DNA of 64,000 bases from Pseudolabrys sp. (GTDB lineage: Bacteria; Pseudomonadota; Alphaproteobacteria; Rhizobiales; Xanthobacteraceae), in contig JARYIJ010000001.1 of assembly GCA_029980465.1 (NCBI GenBank), positions 372,001 through 436,000 of the forward strand. Direction: 5' to 3'. Position numbers and translations under genes: made by a program. Positions 18,808 to 27,180 of this stretch are shown piece after piece (position 1 is the first letter of the stretch; each line of letters opens with the position of its first letter). The notes beneath the pieces were generated by a model. That model did not search any database and was not told the DNA's origin. It was given only the letters and a program-made list of their open reading frames with translations.

Positions 18808-18836
18808 AAGGCCGCGGGCGAGGAACCCGCGGTCTT
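18808..18836 (+). terminator. Rho-independent terminator-like hairpin after the FAH gene
   Basis: Arms AAGGCCGCGGG and CCCGCGGTCTT pair over 11 positions with one G-T, around a 7-base loop, followed by a TTGTTG run. Confidence 0.7.
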
Positions 18837-18897
18837 GTTGCCGTTAACACAATCGTAAAGCCGGGACCGCACAGTGCGCCGCAACCGGACGATTGCC

Positions 18898-19119
18898 ATG
18901 ACCGCGCCTCTCAGAGCCAAGCCCTACATGCACATTCCGAACGATCCGGAATCGATGGCCGCGCGCGTCATGCAGTTCGCGCCGGCGACCGACGCCGAGG
19001 CGCTCAAGATTTTGCGCCGCAGCTTTCCGGATTGTCCGCTGAGCGCTCGCGTCGCCGCGCTCGATTTCCTGATGCGCCGCCGGCCGCGCGTGTCCGCGCG
19101 GGCCTACAAGCCGAGATAA
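18898..19119 (+). CDS. Small conserved-looking hypothetical protein
   Basis: 73 residues from the ATG giving MTAPLRAKPYMHIPND. It contains FAPATDAEALKILRRSFPDC and ends in an Arg-rich tail. No membrane segment or signal peptide is visible. The sequence reads like a compact helical protein, with acidic, aliphatic and basic residues spaced as in real proteins, unlike the Arg/Ser-rich frame shadows nearby. Its 3' end overlaps the end of the convergent livF gene by 16 bases. Function unknown. Confidence 0.55.
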   Translation: MTAPLRAKPYMHIPNDPESMAARVMQFAPATDAEALKILRRSFPDCPLSARVAALDFLMRRRPRVSARAYKPR

Positions 19120-19808
19120 GCCTGCCGCACGCGATCGTCGGCGAGCAGCGCTTCGCCGGTGCCCGACAGCGTGATCCTGCCGTTCTCCAGCACGTAAGCC
19201 CGACTCGCCAGCCTGAGCGAGACGGCGACGTTCTGCTCGACCAGCACGCACGTCAAACCGTCGCGGTTGAGGTCGCGGATCGTCTTGAGCACGTCCTGCA
19301 CGATGGCGGGGGCCAGCCCGAGCGACGGCTCGTCGAACATCACCAGTTCCGGCGCGCCCATCAGGCAGCGGCCGATGGCGAGCATCTGCTGCTCGCCGCC
19401 CGACAAGGTGCCGGCCGCCTGGGCGCTGCGCTCGGCGAGCCGCGGGAACATCGCGTAGACGCGGTCGCGATTCTGCGCCCTCGCGGCATGCGCGCGCGGC
19501 AGCATCGCTCCCGTCGCAAGATTGTCGGCGACCGACAGAGTCGGAAAGATCTGACGGCCTTCGGCGACCTGGCCGATGCCGAGATCGCACACCCGATGGC
19601 TCGGCAGACCGCCGATCGGCCTGCCGCGGAATTCGATACGGCCGGCGTGCGGCCTGTGCATCCCCGCGATGGTGCGGATGAGCGACGTCTTGCCGGCGCC
19701 GTTGGCGCCGACGATGGCGACGATGGCGCCCTCCTCGACCTCGAGTGACACGCCGTCGAGCGCCTGCGCGTCGCCATAGAAGACGTCGAGGTTCTCGACG
19801 CGGAGCAT
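19104..19808 (-). CDS. livF: Branched-chain amino acid-type ABC transporter ATPase
   Basis: A 234-residue ATPase of the LivF type. Walker A is GANGAGKTS, the signature LSGGEQQMLAIGR, Walker B LVMFDEPSLGLAP, and the LivF hallmark GQVAEGRQIFPTLSV is present. I chose the ATG that overlaps the livG stop (TGATG); a GTG one codon upstream is possible. With LivG it powers import through LivH/LivM. Last gene of the operon amidase-SBP-livH-livM-livG-livF. Confidence 0.94.
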   Translation of the reverse strand: MLRVENLDVFYGDAQALDGVSLEVEEGAIVAIVGANGAGKTSLIRTIAGMHRPHAGRIEFRGRPIGGLPSHRVCDLGIGQVAEGRQIFPTLSVADNLATGAMLPRAHAARAQNRDRVYAMFPRLAERSAQAAGTLSGGEQQMLAIGRCLMGAPELVMFDEPSLGLAPAIVQDVLKTIRDLNRDGLTCVLVEQNVAVSLRLASRAYVLENGRITLSGTGEALLADDRVRQAYLGL

Positions 19809-20533
19809 CACACGGTCTCCACGCCGAGATAGGATTCGATCACGGCCGGATCGCGCACCACGGCTTCAGGCGGGCCTTCGGCAATGGCGGCGCCGTGGTG
19901 CAGGACGAGGACGTGCGAGGCGAGCGCCATCACCGCACGCATCACGTGCTCGATCAGTAGAATGGTCATGCCGGTGGCGCGATTGATCTCGCGCAGCACC
20001 GCGACCATGCGGTCGGTTTCGGTCGGCCGAAGCCCCGCCATCACCTCGTCGAGCAGCAGCAGCTTCGGACCGGTCGCCAGCGCCCGCGCAACTTCGAGCC
20101 GCTTGCGGTCCGGCAGGGTCAGCGACGACGCGCGCCGCTGCCGCTTGTCGTAAAGATCGAGCTGGCGCAGCACCTCGTGCGCGCGGCTGCGTGCCGCATC
20201 GACGTCGGCCAGGCGCATCAGCGCGCCGACGATGACATTGTCTTCGACGCTGAGAGCCGGAAACGGCCGCACGATCTGGTACGTGCGCGCGATGCCGCGG
20301 CGGCAGACCTGGTCCGGTGTCAGGCCATCGAGCGGATCGCCGGCGAACGTCATGGCGCCGCCGTCGGTCGGGAAATCGCCCGCGATCAGGTTGAACAATG
20401 TCGTCTTGCCGGCGCCGTTCGGCCCGATGACGGCGAATATCGCGCCCTCCACCACCTCGAAGCTGACGCGATCGACCGCGACGAGGCCGCGGAATCGCTT
20501 GCTGACGCCTTCGACCTTGAGCAGCGCGCTCAT
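19808..20533 (-). CDS. livG: Branched-chain amino acid-type ABC transporter ATPase
   Basis: 241 residues from the ATG giving MSALLKVEGVSKRFRG, which overlaps the livM stop by one base. Walker A is GPNGAGKTT and Walker B LLLLDEVMAGLRP. The C-terminus VLHHGAAIAEGPPEAVVRDP is LivG-like. The position of the ABC signature reads LTLPDRKRLEVARAL rather than LSxGQ, an odd variant that may be natural in a sub-branch of LivG proteins. The Walker B glutamate is present (LDE), so hydrolysis is still plausible. Confidence 0.93.
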   Translation of the reverse strand: MSALLKVEGVSKRFRGLVAVDRVSFEVVEGAIFAVIGPNGAGKTTLFNLIAGDFPTDGGAMTFAGDPLDGLTPDQVCRRGIARTYQIVRPFPALSVEDNVIVGALMRLADVDAARSRAHEVLRQLDLYDKRQRRASSLTLPDRKRLEVARALATGPKLLLLDEVMAGLRPTETDRMVAVLREINRATGMTILLIEHVMRAVMALASHVLVLHHGAAIAEGPPEAVVRDPAVIESYLGVETV

Positions 20534-21528
20534 CACGCCGCCTCCAGGCCGATCAGGCGCTTGAGCCAAGGCCACACGCCGTCCGGCCGCAGCGAAATGA
20601 TGATCATCAGCGTCAGGCCATAGAACACCGCCTTCACGCCCGGCACGCCGATGCCGAGCTTGTCGGTCACGGCGATCAAGCCCTCGCCGAGCGGCGTCAG
20701 GATGAAGGCGCCGACGATCGGCCCGAAAACCGTGCCAAGGCCGCCGACGACGGGCCCCAGAATCATCTCGATCGAGCGGCTGATGTCGAAGGCCTGCGCC
20801 GGAAACAGGCTGTTGTAATAGAACGCCAGCATCACGCCGCCGACCGCGGTCATCGCCGCCGAGATCAGCACCGCGATCATCTTGGCGCGGAACACATCGA
20901 TACCGAGCGCCATCGCCGCGCGCTGGTCCTCGCGGATTGCGACCCACTGGTAACCGAGTCGCGACCGCGCCAGCCACGCGGTCAGCGCGGTCGCCCCGCA
21001 GGCGAGCGCGAGGCTCAGATAGTAGAACAGCAGCGGACCGCCGCGCAGGTTCCACCATTCGTGGGCGCGCTTGGGCTCGTAGAGCAGGAACAGGCCGCCG
21101 GCGCCGCCGGTGAAGGCCATGTTATCGAAGGCGATGCGGGTGAACTCGGCGAAGGCAATCGTCAGCAGCGCGAAGTAGACGCCCTCGATGCCGAAGCGGA
21201 AGCCGAGCCAGCCGATCGCCGCCCCGAACGCCATGGCGACGGCAATCGCCGGAATGACGCCGAGCCACGGCCCGATGCCGAAATAAAACCACAGCAGCGC
21301 CGCGACGTAACCACCGAGCCCGGCATAGAGCGCATGGCCGAGCGACAATTGACCGGCATAGCCCATCATCAGGTTCCACGCCTGCCCGACCAGCGTGAAA
21401 TAGAAGATCAGCACGAAGATCGAGATCAGATAACGGTCGAGCACCGCGGGCGCGATCAGCAGGGCCGCAAGCAGCGCCACGAGGACAACGCGGCCCCGCA
21501 GCGGGATCGGGTCCCACAGCCGCTTCAT
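20533..21528 (-). CDS. livM: Branched-chain amino acid-type ABC transporter permease
   Basis: A 331-residue polytopic protein with the LivM-type IFVLIFYFTLVGQAWNLMMG and GYAGQLSLGHALYAGLGGYV, and the EAA-like cytoplasmic loop IREDQRAAMALGIDVFRAKM. About 8-10 membrane helices are expected. It pairs with LivH in the inner membrane. Its start overlaps the livH stop by 4 bases (ATGA) and its stop overlaps the livG start, indicating strict co-translation. Confidence 0.94.
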   Translation of the reverse strand: MKRLWDPIPLRGRVVLVALLAALLIAPAVLDRYLISIFVLIFYFTLVGQAWNLMMGYAGQLSLGHALYAGLGGYVAALLWFYFGIGPWLGVIPAIAVAMAFGAAIGWLGFRFGIEGVYFALLTIAFAEFTRIAFDNMAFTGGAGGLFLLYEPKRAHEWWNLRGGPLLFYYLSLALACGATALTAWLARSRLGYQWVAIREDQRAAMALGIDVFRAKMIAVLISAAMTAVGGVMLAFYYNSLFPAQAFDISRSIEMILGPVVGGLGTVFGPIVGAFILTPLGEGLIAVTDKLGIGVPGVKAVFYGLTLMIIISLRPDGVWPWLKRLIGLEAA

Positions 21529-22394
21529 GCGCGCCGCCCCATCAGGCCCTGCGGCCGCAGCACGAGGATGAGCACAAGCAACGCGAACGAGAACATGCTC
21601 TTCATCGACGGCGCGAGGAAAAAGCTCGCCAAGGCTTCCGAGACGCCGATCAGCACCCCGCCGATCAGGGCGCCCGCCATCGAGCCGAGGCCGCCGATGA
21701 TGACGATGACGAAGGCGAGCAAGGTGAAGGCCTGCGACAGCGCCGGGCTGGCGTCGGCGATCGTCACCATCAGCGCGCCGGCGGCGCCGACGCAGGCAAG
21801 GCCGAGGCCGAAGGTCAGCGCGTAGAGCCGTTTGACGTTGAGCCCGACCACGGCGGCGCCGGTCAGATTGTCAGCACAGGCGCGGATCGCGGTGCCCGTC
21901 GCGGTATAGCGGAAGAACGCGACCAGCGCCGCAGACACGACCAACGCACCGGCGGCGGCAAAGACGCGCGCCTTGTCGACGATGACCGGGCCGATCATGT
22001 AGCTGTCGAAGGAGTAGGACAGATTGGCCGGCCGCGCGTCAGGCCCGAAGATCATCAGCAGGCCGTTGACGATGATGATGCCGAGACCGACCAGCAGGAT
22101 GAACTGCTCGTGCTCGGCGCGGCCGACGAAGCGGTTCACCAACGTGGCCTGCAGCAGATAGCCGATGCCGAAGAAGACGATCGCGATCGGCAGCAGCGAG
22201 ATCAGCGGATCAAGGCCGAGCGTGACGAACAGCAGCCACGTCGCGTACATCGCCACCACGGCAAACTCGCCGTGGGCGAAATTGACGACGCGGACGATGC
22301 CGAAGATCACCGACAGGCCGAGCGCCATCAATCCGTAGACCAGGCCGGTCAGAACGCCCTGCACCAGCACGTTGAGAACGATGGCGACGGTCAT
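21525..22394 (-). CDS. livH: Branched-chain amino acid-type ABC transporter permease
   Basis: A 289-residue polytopic protein with the LivH-type GLVYGLMALGLSVIFGIVRV and NFAHGEFAVVAMYATW near the N-terminus, and the cytoplasmic loop AIRACADNLTGAAVVGLNVK. Forms the membrane channel with LivM. It starts 57 bases after the binding-protein stop; a weak CCGCTC/GAGCGG inverted repeat lies in that gap and could damp expression of downstream genes relative to the binding protein. Confidence 0.94.
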   Translation of the reverse strand: MTVAIVLNVLVQGVLTGLVYGLMALGLSVIFGIVRVVNFAHGEFAVVAMYATWLLFVTLGLDPLISLLPIAIVFFGIGYLLQATLVNRFVGRAEHEQFILLVGLGIIIVNGLLMIFGPDARPANLSYSFDSYMIGPVIVDKARVFAAAGALVVSAALVAFFRYTATGTAIRACADNLTGAAVVGLNVKRLYALTFGLGLACVGAAGALMVTIADASPALSQAFTLLAFVIVIIGGLGSMAGALIGGVLIGVSEALASFFLAPSMKSMFSFALLVLILVLRPQGLMGRRA

Positions 22395-22451
22395 CTTTTT
22401 TACCGCTCATTCCCGCAGAAACGGCAACGAGCGGATTCAGGATCCTTCACC

Positions 22452-23699
22452 TCACGTCCGCTGATGCCAGCCCGGCATCGGCAGCACCGGCTCGGCGGTC
22501 GCGACGTCGGCGGGCAGCGTGACGGTCGGCGTGCGGTTGCGGTTCTGCACCGCCGCCGACGGGATGCCGACGTTCTGGCCCTTGGCGTCGAACTTGATCG
22601 GCGGACCGATCATCACGTGATCGGCGATATTGGTGGCCCTGATCGCCTTCATCATCTCCGGCCCATTGGCGCTGCCGGCGGTCTTGAAGCCGGCGGCGGC
22701 GACCAGCAGCGCCTCGAACGTGAAGCCGACATTGAAGCACTCGACCGCGAAGCGGTATTTCGGATTTGCCGGCGCGTAGACCTTCTCCAGCGCCTGCGCC
22801 ATCTGCGACTTCGGATTAGCCCACGGGATGTTGTAGATCGGGTAATCCGACAGCGGCCCGAGCGCCTGATAGAACTCCTCGTCGTAAAGCCCCGGCGAGC
22901 CGGGCGAGATGATGCCCTTCGGCTCGAAGCGCTGACGCACCATGTCGCGCACCAGCTTGATGGCGTCGGCGGCGCGCGTCACCACCAGCAGCAGATCGGG
23001 ATTGAGCGAGCGCACCTTGGTGACCTCGACCGAGAGGTCCTGCGCCTTGGGATCGTAAGCGATCTCGTCGAGCAGTTTGAACGGCAGACCGGCGTGCGGG
23101 AAGATCGCGTCCATGGCGTGGCGCTGCGCGGTGCCGAACGTGTCGTTGGCGTGCAGGAACACCGCGGTCTTGGCGTCGAACTTGGTGGCGGCCAGCACGT
23201 CGTTGATCAGCTTCAGCCCGTTGGTCACCAGCATGCCGCCGGTCGGGAAGTTGCGGACCAGATATTGGTAGCCTTGCTCGGTGAGCTGCGGCGCGGCGGC
23301 GATGTTGACGACGAGCGGGATCTTGCGCTGCTCGCAGACCTGCGCGATCGACAGCGTCGAGGCGGAATCGAACGCGCCGACCACGGCCTGCGCGCCGTCA
23401 TTGATGGCGCGCTCGGCCTGGGTCCGCGCGACGTCGGCGCTCGACTCGCAGTCGACATGCATCAGCTCGACCTTGTAGCCGTAATCCGCCAGCACCTTCG
23501 GCGCGACCAGCGCGCCGCGGTAGCAGCTCTGCCCGGCCTGGGCGAGATAACCCGAACGCGGCAGGATCACTGCGATCTTCAGGGCACTGCTTTGCGCGCG
23601 CACGATGTTGAACGGCGCAACGCCGGCGGCGAGGCCGGCGCCGAGCCCGGCGGTGACGGCGCGGCGCGTGAGATGACGGGACCGGATTGGACGGCTCAT
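22452..23699 (-). CDS. ABC transporter periplasmic substrate-binding protein (Leu/Ile/Val-type)
   Basis: 415 residues of type I periplasmic-binding fold. I chose the ATG giving MSRPIRSRHLTRRAVTAG, which has a twin-arginine-like n-region, a hydrophobic core and an AQ cleavage region, so Tat or Sec export is likely. Family features are ALKIAVILPRSGYLAQAG, AQAVVGAFDSASTLSIAQV and VHANDTFG-like LHANDTFGTAQRHAMD. The ligand may be an amide or aromatic acid rather than a branched-chain amino acid, judging by the amidase gene just upstream and the catabolic genes nearby; this is inference. Confidence 0.92.
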   Translation of the reverse strand: MSRPIRSRHLTRRAVTAGLGAGLAAGVAPFNIVRAQSSALKIAVILPRSGYLAQAGQSCYRGALVAPKVLADYGYKVELMHVDCESSADVARTQAERAINDGAQAVVGAFDSASTLSIAQVCEQRKIPLVVNIAAAPQLTEQGYQYLVRNFPTGGMLVTNGLKLINDVLAATKFDAKTAVFLHANDTFGTAQRHAMDAIFPHAGLPFKLLDEIAYDPKAQDLSVEVTKVRSLNPDLLLVVTRAADAIKLVRDMVRQRFEPKGIISPGSPGLYDEEFYQALGPLSDYPIYNIPWANPKSQMAQALEKVYAPANPKYRFAVECFNVGFTFEALLVAAAGFKTAGSANGPEMMKAIRATNIADHVMIGPPIKFDAKGQNVGIPSAAVQNRNRTPTVTLPADVATAEPVLPMPGWHQRT

Positions 23700-23790
23700 G
23701 GCGTACTCCCCTGACGGCCGGCGATTGGCCGCTTTTGCCGGCATTGTGACCGATTTTTACCGGGCGGCAACTCGCACACCATGATGCGGC

Positions 23791-25092
23791 CTATGCGGAC
23801 AGCAAGCGCTCCACAGCCGCCGCGATAGCCAGCAGCCGGCGGTCCTGGCCGTTGCGCGCCATCAGCATCAGCCCGCACGGCAGACCGCTCCCCGGCATCG
23901 GCAGCGTGATGGCCGTGAGGTCGAAGAAATTGCCGATCGAGGTGTTGCGCAACACCTGCGCGTTGTTGCGCGCGAAGGTCCGCGGTTCCTCGCAGTCCGC
24001 GATCGTCGGCGCGGCAATCGGCACAGCCGGCATCGCCAGCACGTCGAAGCCCGAAAGCTGGTCGTCGAACGCCTTCACCAAGCGGGCCCGCTCGGTCAGC
24101 ATCCAGCGGTAATCCTCGCCGGTAATGTCCTGCGCGCGCTCGAGCCGGTTGGCCAGCATCGGATCGATCTGGTTGCGGCCGCGGGCAAAGCGCTCACGAT
24201 GCACGCGCCAGGCTTCGGCGGGAACGATGCCGCCCTTGGCGTTGACCGCGTCCATCTCCGCGAGCAGCGGCAGCGGCTCGTCATGCAGGCGCGCGCCGGC
24301 TTTCTCGAGCGCCCCGAGAGTGGAGGCAAAGCGCGGCCCGACCGTCTCGTCGAGTCCCTCGACCGGCCGGCCCTTGGCGACGCCGATGCGCAGGCCCGAC
24401 AACGGCTCGGCCTCGAGCGGCTTCGGCCTCTTGTCGCCGGACATCACGGCATCGGCCAGCGCGCATTCGGCGACCGTGCGCGCCATCGGCCCGATCGAAT
24501 CGAGCGTCTCCGAAAGGGGGAATGCGCCTTCGGTCGAGATGCGCCACTTGCTCGGCTTGAAGCCGACGATGCCGCACAGCGCCGCCGGGACCCGGGTCGA
24601 GCCGCCGGTGTCGCTGCCGATCGTGATCTCGCACATGCCGTCGGCCACCGCGACGGCGCCGCCGGAGCTCGAGCCGCCAGGGATGCGCGTGCGGTCGGCC
24701 GGATTGCCCGGCGTGCCGTAATGCGGATTGGCGCCGATGCCGGAGAAGGCGAACTCCGTCATGTTGGTGCGGCCGACGATCACGGCGCCTACCGAAAACA
24801 GCTTGCAGATCGCCGGCGCGTTCGACTCCGCGACCTTGCCTTCATCGGCGATCAGCTTCGACCCGGCGGCGGTGACCTCGCCGGCCATGTCGAACAGGTC
24901 CTTGATCGAAACGATAGCGCCGTCGAGCGGGCCAAGACTCTCGCCCTTGCGCGCGCGCTCGTCCGCCGCCGTCGCCTCCTTGCGCGCCCTGTCGCGATAG
25001 ACCTTGAGCATCGCGCGGGCGCCCTCGCCTCGCGGATCGTCGATGCGCTCGAGCGCGACATCGAGTCGCTCGACGGCAGACTTGGCAGACAT
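23791..25092 (-). CDS. Amidase (amidase signature family)
   Basis: 433 residues from the ATG giving MSAKSAVERLDVALERI. The Ser-cisSer-Lys triad is visible: Lys in AIVSIKDLFDMAGEV, cis-Ser in IPGGSSSGGAVAVADG, and nucleophile Ser in GSDTGGSTRVPAALCG. It hydrolyses a carboxamide to acid and ammonia in the cytoplasm; alternatives in this family include GatA, but there is no GatB/C context. It heads the minus-strand operon containing the Liv-type importer, 91 bases upstream of the binding-protein gene, suggesting uptake and hydrolysis of one amide substrate. Confidence 0.9.
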   Translation of the reverse strand: MSAKSAVERLDVALERIDDPRGEGARAMLKVYRDRARKEATAADERARKGESLGPLDGAIVSIKDLFDMAGEVTAAGSKLIADEGKVAESNAPAICKLFSVGAVIVGRTNMTEFAFSGIGANPHYGTPGNPADRTRIPGGSSSGGAVAVADGMCEITIGSDTGGSTRVPAALCGIVGFKPSKWRISTEGAFPLSETLDSIGPMARTVAECALADAVMSGDKRPKPLEAEPLSGLRIGVAKGRPVEGLDETVGPRFASTLGALEKAGARLHDEPLPLLAEMDAVNAKGGIVPAEAWRVHRERFARGRNQIDPMLANRLERAQDITGEDYRWMLTERARLVKAFDDQLSGFDVLAMPAVPIAAPTIADCEEPRTFARNNAQVLRNTSIGNFFDLTAITLPMPGSGLPCGLMLMARNGQDRRLLAIAAAVERLLSA

Positions 25093-25162
25093 GGAACCTT
25101 CCTCGAGAGTTGGGCGTTTTATCGGGATCGAGACAGTGTGGACAGGAAGCTGGGAGATTACC

Positions 25163-25459
25163 ATGCGTCATATCATGTTTGCGGCGGCTGCTGTGGCCGC
25201 GCTGACCGCAATTCCGGCGGGGGCGAATGCTCAGGGCAATGCCATCGGCGGCGCGATTGTTGGCGCCGGCGCAGGCGCCATCATTGGCGGCGCCGTGGGT
25301 GGCGGCAACGGGGCGGCAGCCGGAGCCGTGATCGGCGGCGTGACCGGCGCCGCGGTCGGCGCCCAGGCCGACGGCCGCTATTATTATGGCCATCGCTATT
25401 ACCACCACCGGGAATGCTGGCGGAATCACTACGGCCATCTGCGCTGCCGGTATTACTGA
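25163..25459 (+). CDS. Secreted glycine-zipper protein with His/Tyr-rich tail
   Basis: 98 residues. A signal peptide (MRHIMFAAAAVAALTAIPAG, cleaved near NAQ) is followed by Gly/Ala-rich zipper repeats from about residues 28-66 (GGAIVGAGAGAIIGGAVGGG). The tail is rich in Tyr, His and Arg with two Cys (CWRNHYGHLRCRYY). Glycine-zipper proteins of this size are usually outer-membrane or periplasmic; the tail could bind metal, but that is speculation. It is divergent from the amidase gene, and a strong hairpin follows the stop. Confidence 0.85.
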   Translation: MRHIMFAAAAVAALTAIPAGANAQGNAIGGAIVGAGAGAIIGGAVGGGNGAAAGAVIGGVTGAAVGAQADGRYYYGHRYYHHRECWRNHYGHLRCRYY

Positions 25460-25487
25460 GCCCTTTCAGGCATCCATTCAGGCGAGC

Positions 25488-25530
25488 GACGACGCCCCTG
25501 TTGTTAGCGACGCGGGGGCGTCGTCTTTCC
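25488..25530 (+). terminator. Terminator-like hairpin after the glycine-zipper gene
   Basis: Perfect 11-base arms GACGACGCCCC (25488-25498) and GGGGCGTCGTC (25515-25525) with a 16-base loop, followed by TTTCC. Confidence 0.7.
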
Positions 25531-25563
25531 ATCTTCCTCCCTCCGTCTCAAGCCGAAGGGGAC

Positions 25564-25900
25564 GGAGCGCCGGGCGGCGCAACGTCTTGGTTTCCGCACC
25601 TTGCGATGCGGAGAGCCTCTGGCGAAGAGGCTCGCGCCGTCCGGCGCTCCATCGCGGCTTCGCGGAAGGCCGCAGCCTGTCCGCAGACCCGGGGCCGCGC
25701 TTCGCCGGACTCCATTGATGATTGGGTTCCGGCTTAAGCAGGCTCCCTGCGGACGGGTCGTTATACCCGTCGGGCGGGGTCCCGGGCCTCCCGGGGATGG
25801 GCTTGCGAAACCCACCCGCAGGCACCGCATCCGGTCCCGCCATCAGCACGCCTCTAGATGACGCCCTTCGAGGGACCGGACTGTGTGACTATAGTCCTTG
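25564..25900. repeat. Structured gene-free element (nested inverted repeats)
   Basis: Arms at 25564-25580 and 25634-25650 match as inverted copies over 16 of 17 bases and enclose a perfect hairpin GAGCCTCT/AGAGGCTC (25613-25620, 25626-25633). Further stems are GACGGGT/ACCCGTC (from 25754) and CCGGTCCC/GGGACCGG (25831-25838, 25872-25879). Every open frame here is short and low in complexity. It resembles dispersed intergenic repeats that yield spurious proteins in Bradyrhizobium-type genomes, but I cannot test copy number. An undescribed structured RNA is an alternative. Confidence 0.5.
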
Positions 25901-25938
25901 TAGGAATATTGTCAATATGTCTCCGACAGCGCATGGCT

Positions 25939-26098
25939 GGTGTCCCGGACGCGGTGCAGCACGAGCCATAAGCGCCCTTGCTCGCGCTATGGCGAAGTGG
26001 TGCACCGCAGAGCCGGGACCCCGGTTATACGCGAAGAAACACCGGGGTCCCGGGTCTGCAGCGCACCGCTAACGCGCTGCGCTGCGCCCGGGACACGT
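25939..26098. repeat. Long imperfect palindrome, about 160 bases
   Basis: The outer arms GTGTCCCGGACGCGGTGCAG and (inverted) GTGTCCCGGGCGCAGCGCAG match at about 18 of 21 positions. An inner stem pairs GGGACCCCGGT (26015-26025) with ACCGGGGTCCC (26041-26051) perfectly and extends outward with few mismatches (GCAGA/TCTGC). There is no coding potential. It is probably a dispersed palindromic repeat. Confidence 0.7.
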
Positions 26099-26203
26099 CG
26101 TTGATTTTGACGGGCTCTTTCCAGTCGGGCTGTCAAGACGAGGCGGATAAGGTCAGTCCTTATCTCCGCTGCTATTACTCGCGAAGACACGCGACTGCGC
26201 ACT

Positions 26204-27061
26204 TCACCACATCTCCTCGAACGCGGTCGGCCGCCGCACCAGCTTCTGCTGCGCGGCGTAGCCCATGAGCAGTTCGAGGCAAGCGCGGTTGGCGTCCTTG
26301 CCGAACGGCGCAAGGTCCATTCCGTCAGCGCGCGGCGGCACGGTGCGCCGCGCGGCCTCGAGCAGACGATAGAGCTCCGCAACCGCGTCCGGACGCGCCC
26401 GCTTGAACTCGTCGGTGACGACGACCATGTGGTTGACCGGCACGAGCTTGTGCCTGGCGTACCAGTCCTGCGCCGCCTGCTCGGGATTCGGGATCACGCT
26501 CCTGAGCCGCGCGTCGTCCGGCATGGCGGCGCCGTAGATCGCGGCGTCGAGCTCGCCGCCGATCAGCATTTTCGTCATGTCGCCGGCACCGCGCGTCACG
26601 CCCGGCGGGTCGCCCGCCTCCGCCACATGGCCGTCCTCGAACGTCACCCACTGCACGGTGGAAAAATCCACGCCGTAGTCATTGGCAAGAATGCCGCGCA
26701 GCCACGCGCCGGTGGTCTGGCTCCACGAGCGCACGCCGATGCGCTTGCCGGGCAGATCCTTCGGCATCAGCGCGCCGCGCGCGGTATTGTACAGCATCGT
26801 GTGATGCTGGAAGCGCGCCAGCATCGCCGCCGGCAGCAACGTCAGACCCTTGGTCCAGTCCCTGGCCTGGAAATACGTCACGAGCGCCATCTCGCTCGCG
26901 TCGTAGGCGTGCTGGCGCACCATCGGCTTGAACGCCGTGTGCATCGGCTTGACCTCGACGAAGTCGAGCGTGAGCCAATCCGAGACGATCTCGCCGCGCT
27001 TGAGCGGCAGCGTATGGGGATAATCGCCGATGGCGATGCGCAAGGTAACCGGAGCCGGCAT
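26204..27061 (-). CDS. 4,5-dihydroxyphthalate decarboxylase-like / substrate-binding-fold protein
   Basis: 285 residues from the ATG giving MPAPVTLRIAIGDYPHT. It resembles proteins annotated as 4,5-dihydroxyphthalate decarboxylase (Pht5-like), which share the fold of NMT1/SsuA-type binding proteins: LPGKRIGVRSWSQTTGAWLR and GILANDYGVDFSTVQWVT are diagnostic. There is no signal peptide, so it is probably cytoplasmic. Divergent from the GntR regulator with 119 bases between starts, containing a palindromic site. Its neighbours are aromatic ring-fission genes, which supports a decarboxylase role, but a binding role cannot be excluded. Confidence 0.75.
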   Translation of the reverse strand: MPAPVTLRIAIGDYPHTLPLKRGEIVSDWLTLDFVEVKPMHTAFKPMVRQHAYDASEMALVTYFQARDWTKGLTLLPAAMLARFQHHTMLYNTARGALMPKDLPGKRIGVRSWSQTTGAWLRGILANDYGVDFSTVQWVTFEDGHVAEAGDPPGVTRGAGDMTKMLIGGELDAAIYGAAMPDDARLRSVIPNPEQAAQDWYARHKLVPVNHMVVVTDEFKRARPDAVAELYRLLEAARRTVPPRADGMDLAPFGKDANRACLELLMGYAAQQKLVRRPTAFEEMW

Positions 27062-27128
27062 GAACGAACCTTCGTGGCGGGCGGCGTTGTGAACCGCCGC
27101 GGCGCCGAAGCTTGACCCGCCCCGATAA

Positions 27129-27155
27129 ATTGTCAACAATCCGGTTAGCTAAACC
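27129..27155. promoter_or_regulatory. Candidate GntR operator in the divergent gap
   Basis: ATTGT-CA-ACAAT (27129-27140) is a perfect inverted repeat with a 2-base spacer, the format of FCD-type GntR operators. A second imperfect palindrome, CGGTTAGCTAAACCG, follows at once. Both lie 26-52 bases before the regulator start. Confidence 0.5.
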
Positions 27156-27180
27156 GTTGGGGATACCAAACCGCTGGATA

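Noticed and set aside
25601..26268. Several short open frames in the structured gap
   Set aside because: Low-complexity Arg/Pro/Gly-rich sequences that arise from the nested inverted repeats; no starts with ribosome sites and no protein-like pattern.
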